Source: Pirellulales bacterium (GTDB lineage Bacteria > Planctomycetota > Planctomycetia > Pirellulales > PALSA-1355). Taken from it: a DNA stretch of 64,000 nt. Position numbers and translations under genes: made by a program. Every line of letters begins with the position of its first letter. Positions within the stretch are counted from its first letter, which is position 1. The stretch is from assembly GCA_022844125.1 (NCBI GenBank), contig JALHMI010000010.1, positions 1 through 64,000 of the forward strand, written 5' to 3'. Below the pieces are notes generated by a model that was not told the DNA's origin, searched no databases, and saw only the letters and a list, made by a program, of their open reading frames with translations. Below are positions 32,923 to 43,308 of this stretch, one piece after another.

Positions 32923-34077
32923 CTAAACTCGCCCGAGCAGCTCGTCGTAGAATCGCTCGTAGGCCGAAACCGTTGAGGCGAAGGAGAAGTGTTCGCGCAC
33001 CCGAGCCTGATTTGCAGCCCCGAGCGAATGTCGTAGCGTTTCGTCACCCAAGAACCGCACCATTTGCTCCGCAAAACGCTGCGCATCGCCGGGCGAAACG
33101 ACTTGTTCAAGGCCATCGGGGGCGAACAGTTCGCGAACTCCTTCCACGTCCGTGGCGACGACCGCACGCCCGGCGGCCATCGCCTCAAGCACCACGTTCG
33201 GCATGCCTTCCCAGCGGGAGGGAAGCACCACCAGGTCGCTTGCCGTCAGAATCTCGGGCACATCGCGGCGAAAGCCCAGGAAATGCACGCGAGCGAGACC
33301 GAGCCGACGAGCCTGTCGCTCAAGCGATTCCCGCTCCGGCCCATCGCCAACCAAAAGCAACTCGCAATTCGGCTCGCGACGTTCCACCTCGAGCATCACT
33401 TCCAGCAGCCAGTCGAGGCCCTTCTGATGATCCAGCCGGCCGATACAAGCGATGAGTTTTGAGTCTGGCGCAGTGCCGAGAAGCTTACGATCGGCTGGTC
33501 CAACCGACGCATATCGCGCGATATCCACCGCGTTTGGAATCACCAGCAGCTTCTCGGCCGGCAGTCTCACCACGTCGCGTGAGAAATCTCGCACGCTGCT
33601 GCTCACGCACACGTGGCGGTCGACATAGCGATCGGTCCATCTCGCGAACCACAGGTGCCATTTGGATCTCCGTTCGGCCACTCGGATGCCCGTGACCACA
33701 CGTGGTACGCCGGCCCGCCGTGCCGCCCAGGCTCCAATTACGTTCGCATGAAACAGGAACGTCTGGACCAGCGTGGGCCGATCCTTACGCATCTGCTCGA
33801 CGAGTCGCGACGCCAGCCAAGGCAGTTGGCGCAAACGCCGAGCACTAAAACAGTGGACCGCGACTCCCGCGGCCTCGAGCCGGTCGGCCAGCGAGGTGGG
33901 ATTGCTCGCCGGCCGCGGGCCGAGACAATACACCACGGGACTGAAGCGGCCGCGATCGAGCCTTGTCACGAGTTCGACGAGCGCGCGTTCCGCTCCGCCC
34001 GGATCAAGTTCGGTGATGCAGAACGCAATCCTCGCAGGCCTGCGTTGCAAATCAGTTGAAGCCGTGGTTTCCGCCAT
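32923..34077 (-). CDS. Glycosyltransferase family 4 protein
   Basis: A 384-residue GT-B enzyme, start at ATG 34077. The N-terminal acceptor domain begins ELDPGGAERALVELV; the C-terminal GT4 domain shows IPNAVDIARY, CIGRLDHQKGLDWLL, VGDGPERESLE and the sugar-nucleotide site in LPSRWEGMPNVVLEAMAAGR. It transfers a hexose onto a surface glycan or lipid; substrate cannot be read. It is divergent from queA. Confidence 0.9.
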   Translation of the reverse strand: MAETTASTDLQRRPARIAFCITELDPGGAERALVELVTRLDRGRFSPVVYCLGPRPASNPTSLADRLEAAGVAVHCFSARRLRQLPWLASRLVEQMRKDRPTLVQTFLFHANVIGAWAARRAGVPRVVTGIRVAERRSKWHLWFARWTDRYVDRHVCVSSSVRDFSRDVVRLPAEKLLVIPNAVDIARYASVGPADRKLLGTAPDSKLIACIGRLDHQKGLDWLLEVMLEVERREPNCELLLVGDGPERESLERQARRLGLARVHFLGFRRDVPEILTASDLVVLPSRWEGMPNVVLEAMAAGRAVVATDVEGVRELFAPDGLEQVVSPGDAQRFAEQMVRFLGDETLRHSLGAANQARVREHFSFASTVSAYERFYDELLGRV

Positions 34078-34183
34078 GCGTTGAATCGCACCGGTAGATA
34101 AGTACTGCGAGGGCCTGACCAATCACGTGAATCCTCAAGTTTAGCACCCAGACCAGCGGCAATCAGGACCGCGAGAAGCTCCT

Positions 34184-35233
34184 TTGTCCAACCAGCTCTC
34201 CGATTACGACTACGAACTGCCGAAGCAACTAATCGCACAGCACCCGCTGCAGAAGCGGACCGATGCGCGGCTGCTGGTCGTGGATCGGGCCAGCGGCAGC
34301 ATCGCCCATCATCACGTTCGCGACCTACCAGGCCTGCTCCGGCAAGGCGACGCGCTGGTGATCAACGATACGCGGGTCGTCCCCGCCCGGCTGGTGGGGT
34401 TTCGCGTCGCCACGGGTGGCCGCTGGGAGGGGCTGTTCCTCTCGTCCGACGAGAACGGCAATTGGCGGCTCCTGGCCAAGACGCGGGGCAAGCTGCAGCC
34501 CGGCGAGCGGATTGCCCTCACGAACGAGCGGCTGCAGGAAGTGTTCAACCTGCGGCTCGTACTCAAGGAGCCCGGCGGATCGTGGATCGCCCGGCCGGAA
34601 GTTGCCGGGGCGCCGTTCGAGCTCCTCGAGCTTGTGGGTCGCGTGCCGCTGCCGCCGTATATTCGCGATGGCGAGATGACCGACGCCGATCGCGAGCGCT
34701 ACCAGACCGTGTTTGGCGAGAAGCCTGGCGCGGTCGCGGCGCCCACCGCAGGCCTGCATTTCACTCCGGAGCTGCTCGCGCGGCTTGAGTCGGCCGGAAT
34801 TCCCGCCGTGCGCGTGACGCTGCACGTCGGCCAGGACACATTCCGCCCCGTCACCAGCGAAACGCTCGACGGCCACGAGATGCACAGCGAATGGTGCGAG
34901 ATCACCGCCGAGGCCGCCTGGCGTTTACGGGCTGCGCGTGCCTCGGGCGGCCGGATCGTGGCAGTCGGCACGACCAGCGTGCGAACCCTCGAATCCGCTG
35001 CTCAAGGTGGCGAGTTGCAGGCGTTCTCCGGCCCGACGCGACTTTTCATTCGCCCGCCGTACAAGTTCAAAGCCGTCGACGCGATGCTGACCAACTTTCA
35101 CCTCCCGCGCACGACGTTGCTCGTCCTGGTCCGCACATTCGGCGGTGACGAACTGCTGCGCCGGGCCTACGATGAGGCGATCCGCGAGGAGTACCGGTTC
35201 TACAGCTACGGCGACGCGATGCTGATTCTTTAG
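34184..35233 (+). CDS. queA: S-adenosylmethionine:tRNA ribosyltransferase-isomerase QueA
   Basis: A 349-residue enzyme that builds epoxyqueuosine on tRNA from SAM, in the queuosine pathway. It carries YDYELPKQLIAQHPL, ALVINDTRVVPARL, PYIRDGEMTDADRERYQTVF, APTAGLHFT and the NFHLPRTTLL motif, all family marks. A TTG start at 34184 gives the standard N-terminus (SDYDYELP), with GAGAAG as ribosome site. Full length. Confidence 0.94.
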   Translation: MSNQLSDYDYELPKQLIAQHPLQKRTDARLLVVDRASGSIAHHHVRDLPGLLRQGDALVINDTRVVPARLVGFRVATGGRWEGLFLSSDENGNWRLLAKTRGKLQPGERIALTNERLQEVFNLRLVLKEPGGSWIARPEVAGAPFELLELVGRVPLPPYIRDGEMTDADRERYQTVFGEKPGAVAAPTAGLHFTPELLARLESAGIPAVRVTLHVGQDTFRPVTSETLDGHEMHSEWCEITAEAAWRLRAARASGGRIVAVGTTSVRTLESAAQGGELQAFSGPTRLFIRPPYKFKAVDAMLTNFHLPRTTLLVLVRTFGGDELLRRAYDEAIREEYRFYSYGDAMLIL

Positions 35234-35324
35234 GTGGGTTTGCGCGACATGCCGGTTTGGTAGAATCACGGGCCAAGACCGTCTCGGTTCCAGGCCGATT
35301 TCACGTTTCGAAAGGATTCTCGCC

Positions 35325-35954
35325 GTGTCCCAAGTCCAAACCGAATGCGTGCTGGTCGTGCCGACGGAACTCTTCCATAAGTTGGGGCATTTCCAAGGCT
35401 TCTCGCGGGACATCGACAAGTACCTCGCCGGCCTGCTCGATCCGGCGCACACCAGCTACCGGCCGCGAAGCGAGATGGAAGAAGATCCGAGCTTCAAGCA
35501 GCTCATTCCGTACGTGATCTTCCGCTACACCAATGCCGAAGGCCGCGTGCACTTGTTCCAGTACACGCGCGGCAAGGGGCAGGGCGAGGGCCGGCTGCAC
35601 AGCAAGCGCAGCGTCGGCATCGGCGGGCACATTTCCTCAGACGATTCGGCCCTGGACGAATCTGGCCACGCATCAGCCGCCTACCAGGAAGGGATGCGCC
35701 GCGAGCTCGAGGAAGAAGTCGCGATCGACACCGAGTACGCCGCGACCTGCGTCGGTCTGATCAACGACGACGAATCGGCAGTCGGCCGCGTGCACCTGGG
35801 CGTCGTGCACATCTTTGACGTCGCCACACCTGACGTTCGCCCGCGCGAAGCGGACATCTGCGAAGCGGGTTTCCGGCCGCTCGAGGAGATCCTCGCCGAT
35901 ACCAGTCGCTTCGAAACCTGGTCGTCGATTTGTCTGCAGGCGCTGTTCGGGTAA
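35325..35954 (+). CDS. NUDIX-fold hydrolase-like protein
   Basis: A 209-residue protein, GTG start. The NUDIX box is split by an insertion: GIGGHI, a 22-residue loop, then EGMRRELEEEV with the metal-binding Glu residues in place. The N-terminal 60 residues (LVVPTELFHKLGHFQGFSRD) are an extra module. It probably hydrolyses a nucleoside diphosphate-linked compound; similar proteins are often annotated phosphoesterase in planctomycetes. It is 91 bases after queA in the same direction, possibly an operon. Confidence 0.8.
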   Translation: MSQVQTECVLVVPTELFHKLGHFQGFSRDIDKYLAGLLDPAHTSYRPRSEMEEDPSFKQLIPYVIFRYTNAEGRVHLFQYTRGKGQGEGRLHSKRSVGIGGHISSDDSALDESGHASAAYQEGMRRELEEEVAIDTEYAATCVGLINDDESAVGRVHLGVVHIFDVATPDVRPREADICEAGFRPLEEILADTSRFETWSSICLQALFG

Positions 35955-36429
35955 TCGCGAGTCTTCCGCGCGCCCCAACCGCTCACCCAAATAAACGTTG
36001 ACACCCCCCGCGCGTTGCCGTAAATTAGCCGCCAGAGAGGCAGTTTTCTTCCTTGGAACGGAGAAAAGGCAATGGCACCAAGTGCATCTGCGCGCGCCCG
36101 TCTGGGTGCGGTTATCAGGTTGGCTGATTCTTGCGCCGCCGGTACGTCGTACACTCCGCATGCCGACAGCAATGTCGCCGCGAGTCGGTATTGGTTTCCT
36201 GCGATCTCGCGCCACATCGTCGGGCAAAACTAGCCGAGCCAATTTCCCCCCAGGGAATCTCCTCGCCGCGGCCTCTCCAGGGAACGCGGCCTGAGACGCG
36301 TGCGTTGGCGGCGTGCCTTTGCTAGTCACTCAGTAAGGCCGCCGCCGCGCACGTGATTGAATTCACGACGAACGGATGAATGACGAAAAACAAGCGATCC
36401 GCCGCTCGCAGGTGGATCCAGAGAGACTT
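35955..36429. other. Intergenic region, no gene recognised
   Basis: 475 bases between the convergent NUDIX and kinase genes. Short open frames have no ribosome sites or motifs. I see no strong terminator hairpin with a T-run and no repeat. Confidence 0.4.
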
Positions 36430-37791
36430 CTACAGCAGCGCCTTGATCGCAATGCTCGTCAGCAGAGCGCCGGCGGCCAACAGCAGCGGCGTGACCACCG
36501 CAATCAGCACCGGCAGGCTGACCGTCGGTTCATCGGCCGGAATGAAACCCGGCGAACGGGTAAAGTCCGGCAGCGTTTCCTCAGCGGCAGAGGCCACCGG
36601 ATCGGTTCGCTGCGAAAACTGGCTCGGGCTTTCGTCTTGGCCGACTTGCAACTCGTCGAACAGCCCTGGCGCCGTATCGTCGAGCGACGGCGCCGCGGCA
36701 CTCGTGGCTTTCACCGACTGCGTGATGTCGTACTTCACGGAGTCGGACGCCCAGGGGGCGAGCCTGCGCACGACATCATCGCAAGAGCGCAGCCGCTTTT
36801 CCGGGTCCTTTTCCATCATCGCCGCAATGGCATCCACAAACTCGTCCGTCAGTTCCAGGTTGAACCGGCGCGGGTTGAGCGGAATGTCCTCGCAGTGCCG
36901 TTTCGCCTTGTCGCGATGCGTGCCGCCCGGAAAGGGCACCTTGCCCGTTACCGCGTAATACAGCGTGCAACCGAGTGAGTAGATATCGCTCGCCGCGTTG
37001 ATGTTCTTCGGCGAAGAGATGTGCTCGGGCGACAGGTAATCGGCCGTGCCCACGATGCGGCCGGCGCGAGGATCGTCGGGATCCTCGATGCCCAGATACG
37101 CTGCGAGTCCCAGGTCCGAAACCTTGGTGAGCCCATCGGGCGTGACCAGCAGGTTGCCGGGCTTCACGTCGCGGTGGACCATCCCGCGGGAATGCGCGTG
37201 GCCGAGACCACAGGCCGCTTGCGAAATGATCGTGGCGGCATCCTGCATCGTGAGCTTGCCGCGAGCGCGAACCAGCTTTCGCAAATCTGCGCCCGGCACA
37301 TACTCCGTTACCAGGAAATACACGTTGCCGTCGTGACCGGCGTCGAACGCGCGGACGAGGTTCGGGTGATCGAGTTGAGCCTGGGCGCGAATCTCGCGCG
37401 TGAAGCTGGCCACGGCATCGGGCGTGGAGCGATGACGCGGCAGCACCTTGACGGCCACGACGCGCCCCATCAACCGATGCTCGGCCTTGAACACCTGGCC
37501 CATCCCGCCCTGACCGATGGCGTCGATCACCTGGTAGGGACCGAGATTGAATTTCGCGCGGCCAACCTTGAGCTGTTCGGCCTGCCAGCGATTGATACGA
37601 CCGAGCTCGACGAGCTTGGAAGCCAGCGCGGCGTCGTCCACTACGGTCCAGGTGCCGATGGGGCCTGCGCCAGCGCGAATCGCGGCTTCAGCCTCCAGAA
37701 TCTGCTCGACCGTGAGCAAACCGCTGGCCAGCGCCGAACGACGAAAAACGGTTAGGGGTAGATGATCCACAGTTCTCGCGGCCAGGGACAC
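36430..37791 (-). CDS. Serine/threonine protein kinase with C-terminal membrane anchor
   Basis: A 453-residue Hanks-type kinase. The first 85 residues form a helical domain typical of planctomycete kinases. The kinase domain has glycine loop GQGGMGQV (93-100), Lys115, HRDVKPGN with Asp208, and DLG (226-228) in place of DFG. An acidic linker leads to a C-terminal membrane segment (LPVLIAVVTPLLLAAGALLTS), so the kinase faces the cytosol with little or no outside domain. No partner phosphatase is adjacent. Confidence 0.92.
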   Translation of the reverse strand: MSLAARTVDHLPLTVFRRSALASGLLTVEQILEAEAAIRAGAGPIGTWTVVDDAALASKLVELGRINRWQAEQLKVGRAKFNLGPYQVIDAIGQGGMGQVFKAEHRLMGRVVAVKVLPRHRSTPDAVASFTREIRAQAQLDHPNLVRAFDAGHDGNVYFLVTEYVPGADLRKLVRARGKLTMQDAATIISQAACGLGHAHSRGMVHRDVKPGNLLVTPDGLTKVSDLGLAAYLGIEDPDDPRAGRIVGTADYLSPEHISSPKNINAASDIYSLGCTLYYAVTGKVPFPGGTHRDKAKRHCEDIPLNPRRFNLELTDEFVDAIAAMMEKDPEKRLRSCDDVVRRLAPWASDSVKYDITQSVKATSAAAPSLDDTAPGLFDELQVGQDESPSQFSQRTDPVASAAEETLPDFTRSPGFIPADEPTVSLPVLIAVVTPLLLAAGALLTSIAIKALL

Positions 37792-37956
37792 CGCCGCACG
37801 AAAGAGTCAGGCCGAACTAAATAGGCCGCCTAAATCAACCGTATCACGAATGTGATGACTCTTAACTGTTCCCCTTACGGCAACTCAGAATACGTCAGCA
37901 ACCGGGCTTCTGTGTAGCTGCAAAACCCGTGGAATTCGCAAATGCGCAAATCGCGG

Positions 37957-38649
37957 TCAGGCTTTGTCCGGCTCCGTGATGCCCAAGTCGCGCCAGGCTG
38001 TGGGCAGCGGGGCCACCAGTTCCAGCGGCTCGCGCCGCACCGGATGCTCCAGCACCAGCCGCCGGGCGTGCAAAGCCAGCCCCTCGGCAAACGGCCGTGC
38101 CTGGGCATATTTCGATTCTCCCCAGATGGGAAAGCCCCGCTCGGACAGTTGCAGCCGGATCTGATGCTTGCGGCCTGTCTGCAGCTCCACTTCCAGCAAG
38201 CTTCCTCCGGAAATCCGCCGCATCACTCGATAGTGAAGTCGGGCTTCTTTCGCGCCGGACACTTCGGGGCGCGTGACGACCATCCGCTGCTGGCGCTCGT
38301 CCTTGATGACCCAATCGACGAGTTCCGCCTCGGCCGGTTCGACATTGCCGCTGGCGATCGCCCAATAGGTTTTCTCGACGTCCCGACTCTTGAACTGATC
38401 GGTTAGCCGCGCGGCCGCTTTCGACGTGCGAGCTAGCACCACGACCCCGGAAGTGCCGGTGTCGAGGCGGCTGACGACGCCCACGTAAACGTTGCCCGGC
38501 TTGCGATAGCGGCGTTTGATATACTGCTTGGCCAACGTGACGAGGCTCACGTCGCCGGCCGCGACGCCCATCGTCGGCAGGCCCGGCGGCTTGTTCACGG
38601 CCAGCAGGTGATTGTCCTCGTACAGGACGTAGAGTTCGGCTTTGGCCAT
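37957..38649 (-). CDS. RluA-family pseudouridine synthase
   Basis: A 230-residue enzyme converting uridine to pseudouridine in RNA. The catalytic Asp63 lies in VVSRLDTGTSGVVVLAR; YEDNHLLAVNKPPGLPT and LQTGRKHQIRLQL are further family motifs. There is no S4 domain, so it is a short RluA-type, as RluC/D lacking the N-terminal part. rRNA or tRNA target not predictable. Confidence 0.9.
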   Translation of the reverse strand: MAKAELYVLYEDNHLLAVNKPPGLPTMGVAAGDVSLVTLAKQYIKRRYRKPGNVYVGVVSRLDTGTSGVVVLARTSKAAARLTDQFKSRDVEKTYWAIASGNVEPAEAELVDWVIKDERQQRMVVTRPEVSGAKEARLHYRVMRRISGGSLLEVELQTGRKHQIRLQLSERGFPIWGESKYAQARPFAEGLALHARRLVLEHPVRREPLELVAPLPTAWRDLGITEPDKA

Positions 38650-38713
38650 GAACTTCGTACAAGCGTAAAACAGGAACCGGACACAGGTCGCATCGCGGCA
38701 TCCTAGCAGAAAT

Positions 38714-39307
38714 ATGGGCGAGCGGAATTTACAATTGATCCTGGCCAGCAGTTCGCCCCAGCGACGAATGTTGCTCGAGCAGGCCGGCTACCGCTTCCGC
38801 ATCGTCGAGCCGCACCCCGGAGCGGAGTGCGGCGTTTGCAGCCGGGAGTCGCCCGGTGAAATGGTCGCCCGGCTCGCCCGGCAAAAGGCGGCCAACGTCG
38901 CCGAGCAGTTGGGTACGCAGCTCAAGGAAGACGAACTGATCGTGGCCTGCGACACCGTCGCCGAATGCGCCGGTTCAATCCTCGGCAAACCGACCGATCG
39001 CGAGCATGCCCGGAAAATGCTACGGCTGCTCAGCGGACGCGAACATCGTGTGTACAGCGGGCTCTGCCTGTGGCCGCCGCTGGGCCGGACGCCACAAACA
39101 AGGGTCGCCCGCACCACGCTCCGGATGGACGATCTCGCCCACGAACAACTGGACGAATATCTGGATTCCGGCCTGTGGGAGGGGAAGGCCGGAGCGTTCG
39201 GCTTCCAGGACCGCGCGGGCTGGCTCCAGATCGTCGACGGGAGCGAATCGAATGTGATCGGCCTGCCACTGGAGCTGCTGGCCCAGATGCTTGCGGGAGA
39301 GGCCTGA
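38714..39307 (+). CDS. Maf-family nucleoside triphosphate pyrophosphatase
   Basis: A 197-residue housecleaning pyrophosphatase that removes non-canonical nucleotides. It starts LQLILASSSPQRRMLLEQAG, with catalytic-type Asp in VACDTVAE and the GKPTDREHARKMLRLLSG and GKAGAFGFQDR motifs. Length fits. It is divergent from the pseudouridine synthase. Confidence 0.92.
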   Translation: MGERNLQLILASSSPQRRMLLEQAGYRFRIVEPHPGAECGVCSRESPGEMVARLARQKAANVAEQLGTQLKEDELIVACDTVAECAGSILGKPTDREHARKMLRLLSGREHRVYSGLCLWPPLGRTPQTRVARTTLRMDDLAHEQLDEYLDSGLWEGKAGAFGFQDRAGWLQIVDGSESNVIGLPLELLAQMLAGEA

Positions 39308-39592
39308 GGGGCGTCACGCCGGGCTTCCCGGACGCCGTGCGGCCGCCCGGCAATGACTTCCTCTGGAACGGGTCGAGCGGATCGTAGCGAATTTGCGGCC
39401 GAAGCTGCCGACCCAGCCCACGTGGGGCCAACCGCCCGCTTGCTGCCCGATAGGGCGGGACGATAAGGTGGAGTTTGGCGGTTGCCGTACGTCACATCTT
39501 GCCGCCCAGCATCCAAGCGTTCCCCGTTCCCCTAGAATATGAGCACCGCGCGGGAATGCCCCCGCGCGATTCGTTCCTATCCAACTCCGCCT

Positions 39593-41623
39593 ATGCTCGC
39601 TTACCTCGTGATTCGCGAAGGCTCGAAATGGGCCGATGTGTTCCGCCTCGTCCCCGGACAGGCGGTGACGATCGGGCGCGCGCCAACGAATCAAGTGGTG
39701 ATCAAGGACGAGCGTTGCAGTCGCTGCCACGCGGAAATCTTCTTCTCGGACAACCAGTGGGTACTCCGCGATCTGGACAGCCGCAACGGCACCGCTGTCG
39801 GCAGCAACCGCGTGCGGGGCGATTACTTCCTGCAGCCGGGCGACATCGTGCGGATCGGCCATTCGCAGTTGCGATTCGTGAATGACCTGTCCAAGGCGTT
39901 CGCCGAAAGTAGCCTGATGCCGCTTGATGAACTGGCGACCGCGGACTCCTCGGACATTCGCGCGGCCGGCCTCACGCCACCCCCAGAAGATTCAAGCGTG
40001 CTCTCCATTCACGAGCCCTCGACGATCACGCATCGTCGCCTGCAAACGCGTTTCTTGCAGCCAAACGAGCCCGACGAACAGAATCTGCCGAAAATCGGCC
40101 GGGCCGCGGCGACGCTCTGCCGCCTGGCATTCGAACTCGCGCAGGCCCCGGATGTAACGACAATTGCCGACATCGCGTTGGCGGGCGTCTTCGGCGCCAC
40201 GCAAGTGGACGCCGGCGCCGTCTTCATACTGCCAAGACAACATCAGGGCGATCCGCACGAAAGCGAGCTGGAAATGCTCTCGGCTCGCACCGACTCGTCG
40301 GTCCCATACCACCGGATGTCGGGCATCTTGGCCTCGACCGTGCTGCGCGAGGGCGAAGCGGTGCTGGCCCGTAACGTGATGGGCGACAGCACACTTGGCA
40401 GCCGCGACAGCCGAGGCGTGGTCGACGCCACGAGTGTGATCTGCGCGCCGATTCGACGTGGCGAGACCATCCTGGGATTGATGCATCTGTATTCGACCAA
40501 TCCCGACCGGGTTCCCGATCCGGACGATCTGGAGTTCACACTGGCCGTGGCCAATACGGTGGCCGTGGCGATCGACAACCTCAGCCGCCGCGAGGAGTTG
40601 GCCGAGAATCTGAGCCAGATTCGCCATGAAAATTTGCAGCTTCGCGAGCGACTCGGCGTGCAAAGCGAAATCGTGGGCTCGAGCATCCTGATGGCCCGCG
40701 TCGCCCAGGAGATCGGCCGGGCGGCGCCGAGCCGCGCCACCGTGCTGATCCGCGGCGAAAGCGGCGTGGGCAAGGAACTCGTCGCCCGGGCGGTGCACTT
40801 CTCCAGCCCCCGACGCAAGGGGCCATTTGTGTGCGTGAACTGCGCGGCGCTGTCGAGAAGCCTGCTGGTCAGCGAACTGTTCGGCCACGAAGAGGGGGCC
40901 TTCACCGGCGCCACCCAGCGCAAGATGGGAAAGTTCGAGGCCTCGCACACGGGCACGCTGATGCTCGACGAAATCGGCGAGATGAGCCCCGCCACGCAAG
41001 CCAAGTTTCTCCGCGTGCTGGAGGGGCACCCCTTCGAGCGCGTCGGCGGGACCGAGACAATCAAGGTCGACGTTCGCGTGATCGCCGCCACGAATCGTGA
41101 TCTCGAGCGCGATGTGGCTGAAGGACGCTTCCGCCGCGACCTCTACTTCCGCCTGCGCGTCCTGGAGATCGTCGTCCCGCCGCTCCGCAAGCGGGCCGAA
41201 GACATCGCAGAACTCGCTTCCTACTTCCTGCAGAAGTTCAACGCCGAGACCGGACGCAAGCTCCGCGGGTTTACGCCTGAATCGATGGAACTGATGCGCG
41301 GCTATCGCTGGCCGGGCAATGTCCGCGAGCTGAAAAACGTCGTCGAGCGGGCGGTCGTGCTCGCCCGCGGCGAGTTCATCGAGCCGGACGACCTGACGCT
41401 CTCGAAGCTTGCAACCTCGGGCGACACCGGCGAGCACGCGGCGCGCAACGAGTTCAAACCGGCGTCGCTGGCCGACGTCGAACGCCAGCATATCCTCGCC
41501 ACGCTTACGGCTACCGGCTGGAACAAGAGCCAGACGGCTGCGTTGTTGGGTATCGAACGCACGACGCTCGACCGCAAAATTCGCCGCTACGAACTGCTCG
41601 ATGAGCGGCTGAAACGCAACTAG
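39593..41623 (+). CDS. FHA-GAF sigma-54-dependent transcriptional activator
   Basis: A 676-residue bacterial enhancer-binding protein, start at ATG 39593 giving [10 protein letters not shown]; an upstream ATG adds 18 residues. An FHA domain (1-95), a GAF domain (180-330) and an AAA+ domain with Walker A GESGVGKE (388-395), sigma-54 contact loop GAFTGA (435-440) and LMLDE Walker B. A Fis-type HTH ends it ([20 protein letters not shown]). It drives RpoN-dependent promoters in response to a phospho-threonine or ligand signal. Complete. Confidence 0.94.
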   Translation: MLAYLVIREGSKWADVFRLVPGQAVTIGRAPTNQVVIKDERCSRCHAEIFFSDNQWVLRDLDSRNGTAVGSNRVRGDYFLQPGDIVRIGHSQLRFVNDLSKAFAESSLMPLDELATADSSDIRAAGLTPPPEDSSVLSIHEPSTITHRRLQTRFLQPNEPDEQNLPKIGRAAATLCRLAFELAQAPDVTTIADIALAGVFGATQVDAGAVFILPRQHQGDPHESELEMLSARTDSSVPYHRMSGILASTVLREGEAVLARNVMGDSTLGSRDSRGVVDATSVICAPIRRGETILGLMHLYSTNPDRVPDPDDLEFTLAVANTVAVAIDNLSRREELAENLSQIRHENLQLRERLGVQSEIVGSSILMARVAQEIGRAAPSRATVLIRGESGVGKELVARAVHFSSPRRKGPFVCVNCAALSRSLLVSELFGHEEGAFTGATQRKMGKFEASHTGTLMLDEIGEMSPATQAKFLRVLEGHPFERVGGTETIKVDVRVIAATNRDLERDVAEGRFRRDLYFRLRVLEIVVPPLRKRAEDIAELASYFLQKFNAETGRKLRGFTPESMELMRGYRWPGNVRELKNVVERAVVLARGEFIEPDDLTLSKLATSGDTGEHAARNEFKPASLADVERQHILATLTATGWNKSQTAALLGIERTTLDRKIRRYELLDERLKRN

Positions 41624-41721
41624 CTCGCGCGAGCGCATCAAGTTGGACTTCCGAGCCGGCGCGGCTTACACTGCGTGCAACCTTCATCCCGCCGCCCACC
41701 ATCCCACCAGGCGCCACTATC

Positions 41722-42825
41722 ATGGAAAAACTTCGCGCTGCAGTCATCGGCCGCACGGGTCATGGCGACTATGGCCACGGAATGGACCTGGTCTGGAACG
41801 ACCTGCCGGGCGTCGAACTGGTCGCGGTCGCCGACGACAACAAGATGGGACTCGCCGCCAAGGCCAAGCAGCTTAAGCTCAACAAGGCGTATGCCGACTA
41901 CCGGCAGATGCTCGACGAAGTCAAGCCCGACCTGGTGAGCATCGGCTGCCGCTGGCTGGATCAGCATCACGACATCGTGGTGGAAGCAGCCAATCGTGGC
42001 GTGCACATTTATCTTGAGAAGCCGCTCTGCCGCACGCTGGCCGAAGCCGACCAGATGGCCGACGCCCTGAATCGAACACACACCAAGCTGGTCATCGCTC
42101 ACACGACGCGGCACAGCCCCAAGACCACGGTCGTGCGGCAGATGATCGCCGACGGCAAGATCGGCCGGATCATGGAGCTGCGCGGCCGCGGCAAGGAAGA
42201 TCAGCGCGGCGGCGGTGAGGACATGTGGGTGCTCGGCTCGCACATCATGGACCTGATGCGGATCTTCGGCGGCAATCCCCAGTGGTGCTTTGCAATGGTA
42301 AATGCCGGCGATGAGCCAGTGACCAAGGCGGACGTCGTCGAAGGGAATGAGGGGATTGGCCTGCTGGCCGGCGACGCGATCGCCGCGATGTACGGCTTCC
42401 CCAAAAGCGTCACCGGCTACTTCGGCACGCAGCGGCAAGCGGCCAAGCGCACCCGCTTCGGACTGTCGATCTACGGTACCGAAGGCATCCTCGAAATGAC
42501 CACGGGCTACTTGCCGAGCGTGCGCTACCTGCCAGAACCAAGCTGGTCGGCGGGTCAAACAGGAGCGAAGTGGCTCAATGTTTCGAGCGCAGGGCTCAAT
42601 GAATCCGAACCCCTTTCGCGCGATGCCGATCCCAACGGCAACCGGCCCTGTATCCTGGAACTGCTCTCCGCGATTCGCGAGAATCGCACGCCCAGCGGCG
42701 GGATCGACGACGCCCGCGCGGCGATCGAAATGATTGTGGCCGTGTATGAATCGCATCGCGTGGGCGGACCGGCAACGATCCCGCTGGCGAATCGTGTCAA
42801 TCCGCTGGCCCAGCTCACGAAATGA
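41722..42825 (+). CDS. Gfo/Idh/MocA-family oxidoreductase
   Basis: A 367-residue NAD-dependent oxidoreductase with intact active site: AVIGRTGHGDYG, EKP in IYLEKPLCRT, and GSHIMDLMRIF with the catalytic His and Asp. It lacks a signal peptide, so is cytosolic. Substrate unknown, likely a sugar. A strong terminator separates it from the thioredoxin gene. Confidence 0.9.
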   Translation: MEKLRAAVIGRTGHGDYGHGMDLVWNDLPGVELVAVADDNKMGLAAKAKQLKLNKAYADYRQMLDEVKPDLVSIGCRWLDQHHDIVVEAANRGVHIYLEKPLCRTLAEADQMADALNRTHTKLVIAHTTRHSPKTTVVRQMIADGKIGRIMELRGRGKEDQRGGGEDMWVLGSHIMDLMRIFGGNPQWCFAMVNAGDEPVTKADVVEGNEGIGLLAGDAIAAMYGFPKSVTGYFGTQRQAAKRTRFGLSIYGTEGILEMTTGYLPSVRYLPEPSWSAGQTGAKWLNVSSAGLNESEPLSRDADPNGNRPCILELLSAIRENRTPSGGIDDARAAIEMIVAVYESHRVGGPATIPLANRVNPLAQLTK

Positions 42826-42856
42826 AGAAGGCCCCGCAAAAGCTGCGGGGCCTTCT
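42826..42856. terminator. Bidirectional terminator hairpin
   Basis: AGAAGGCCCCGCA (42826-42838) pairs with TGCGGGGCCTTCT (42844-42856) with a 5-base loop, sitting between the convergent Gfo/Idh and thioredoxin genes. The T-runs are short (A/T-rich flanks), but the stem is perfect. Confidence 0.8.
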
Positions 42857-42891
42857 AATCTCATTGGTTTGGGGAACGGCGAACGAGCGGC

Positions 42892-43308
42892 TTATTGCCG
42901 GACGCTGACGTTCGCGGCGGACGCCTCTTCGGCCGAACCGAGGAACTGCTCGACGGCGCTTGCACTTTGCGCGCCGGTCAATTGCTTGCGGGTCCAGGAG
43001 CCATCGGCCTTCTTCTGAAACATCACAAGCTGCGGAATCGAGCCCCCCTTCATGAGCTTCCCGGCGAGGGAGCTGTCGTTATCCGTATTCACGTAAGCGA
43101 ACGCCACTTTATTCAGCCCCCCCCGACGCTCCAAGGTCGGCAAGGTCGACTGCTTCATCGTGCGGCAGCCGGGGCACCAATCGGCGCCCAACAGAACGAC
43201 GAGCGGCTGGCCGGTTTGCTCAGTTTGCCTAAAGGCCGTGGCATAGTCTTGGCTGCCCGCCGCGAGGGCCGCGGCCGAGAGCAACAGGTTGCAGGTCAAG
43301 TGAATCAC
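42892..43308 (-). CDS. Exported thioredoxin-fold protein
   Basis: A 138-residue protein from the GTG at 43308, which has GGAG upstream and yields a signal peptide (MIHLTCNLLLSAAALAAG). The active site is WCPGC (Cys45, Cys48) in GADWCPGCRTMK, followed by SIPQLVMF with the cis-Pro. It probably reduces or isomerises disulfides outside the cytosol. The Pro-Gly between the cysteines is the thioredoxin-type variant. Confidence 0.88.
   Translation of the reverse strand: MIHLTCNLLLSAAALAAGSQDYATAFRQTEQTGQPLVVLLGADWCPGCRTMKQSTLPTLERRGGLNKVAFAYVNTDNDSSLAGKLMKGGSIPQLVMFQKKADGSWTRKQLTGAQSASAVEQFLGSAEEASAANVSVRQ

Noticed and set aside
41623-41634. The palindrome GCTCGCGCGAGC after the sigma-54 activator.
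   Set aside because: It has no loop and no T-run, so it does not support a terminator or a site call.
39992-41641. A 549-codon minus-strand open frame.
   Set aside because: It is antisense to the FHA-GAF sigma-54 activator.
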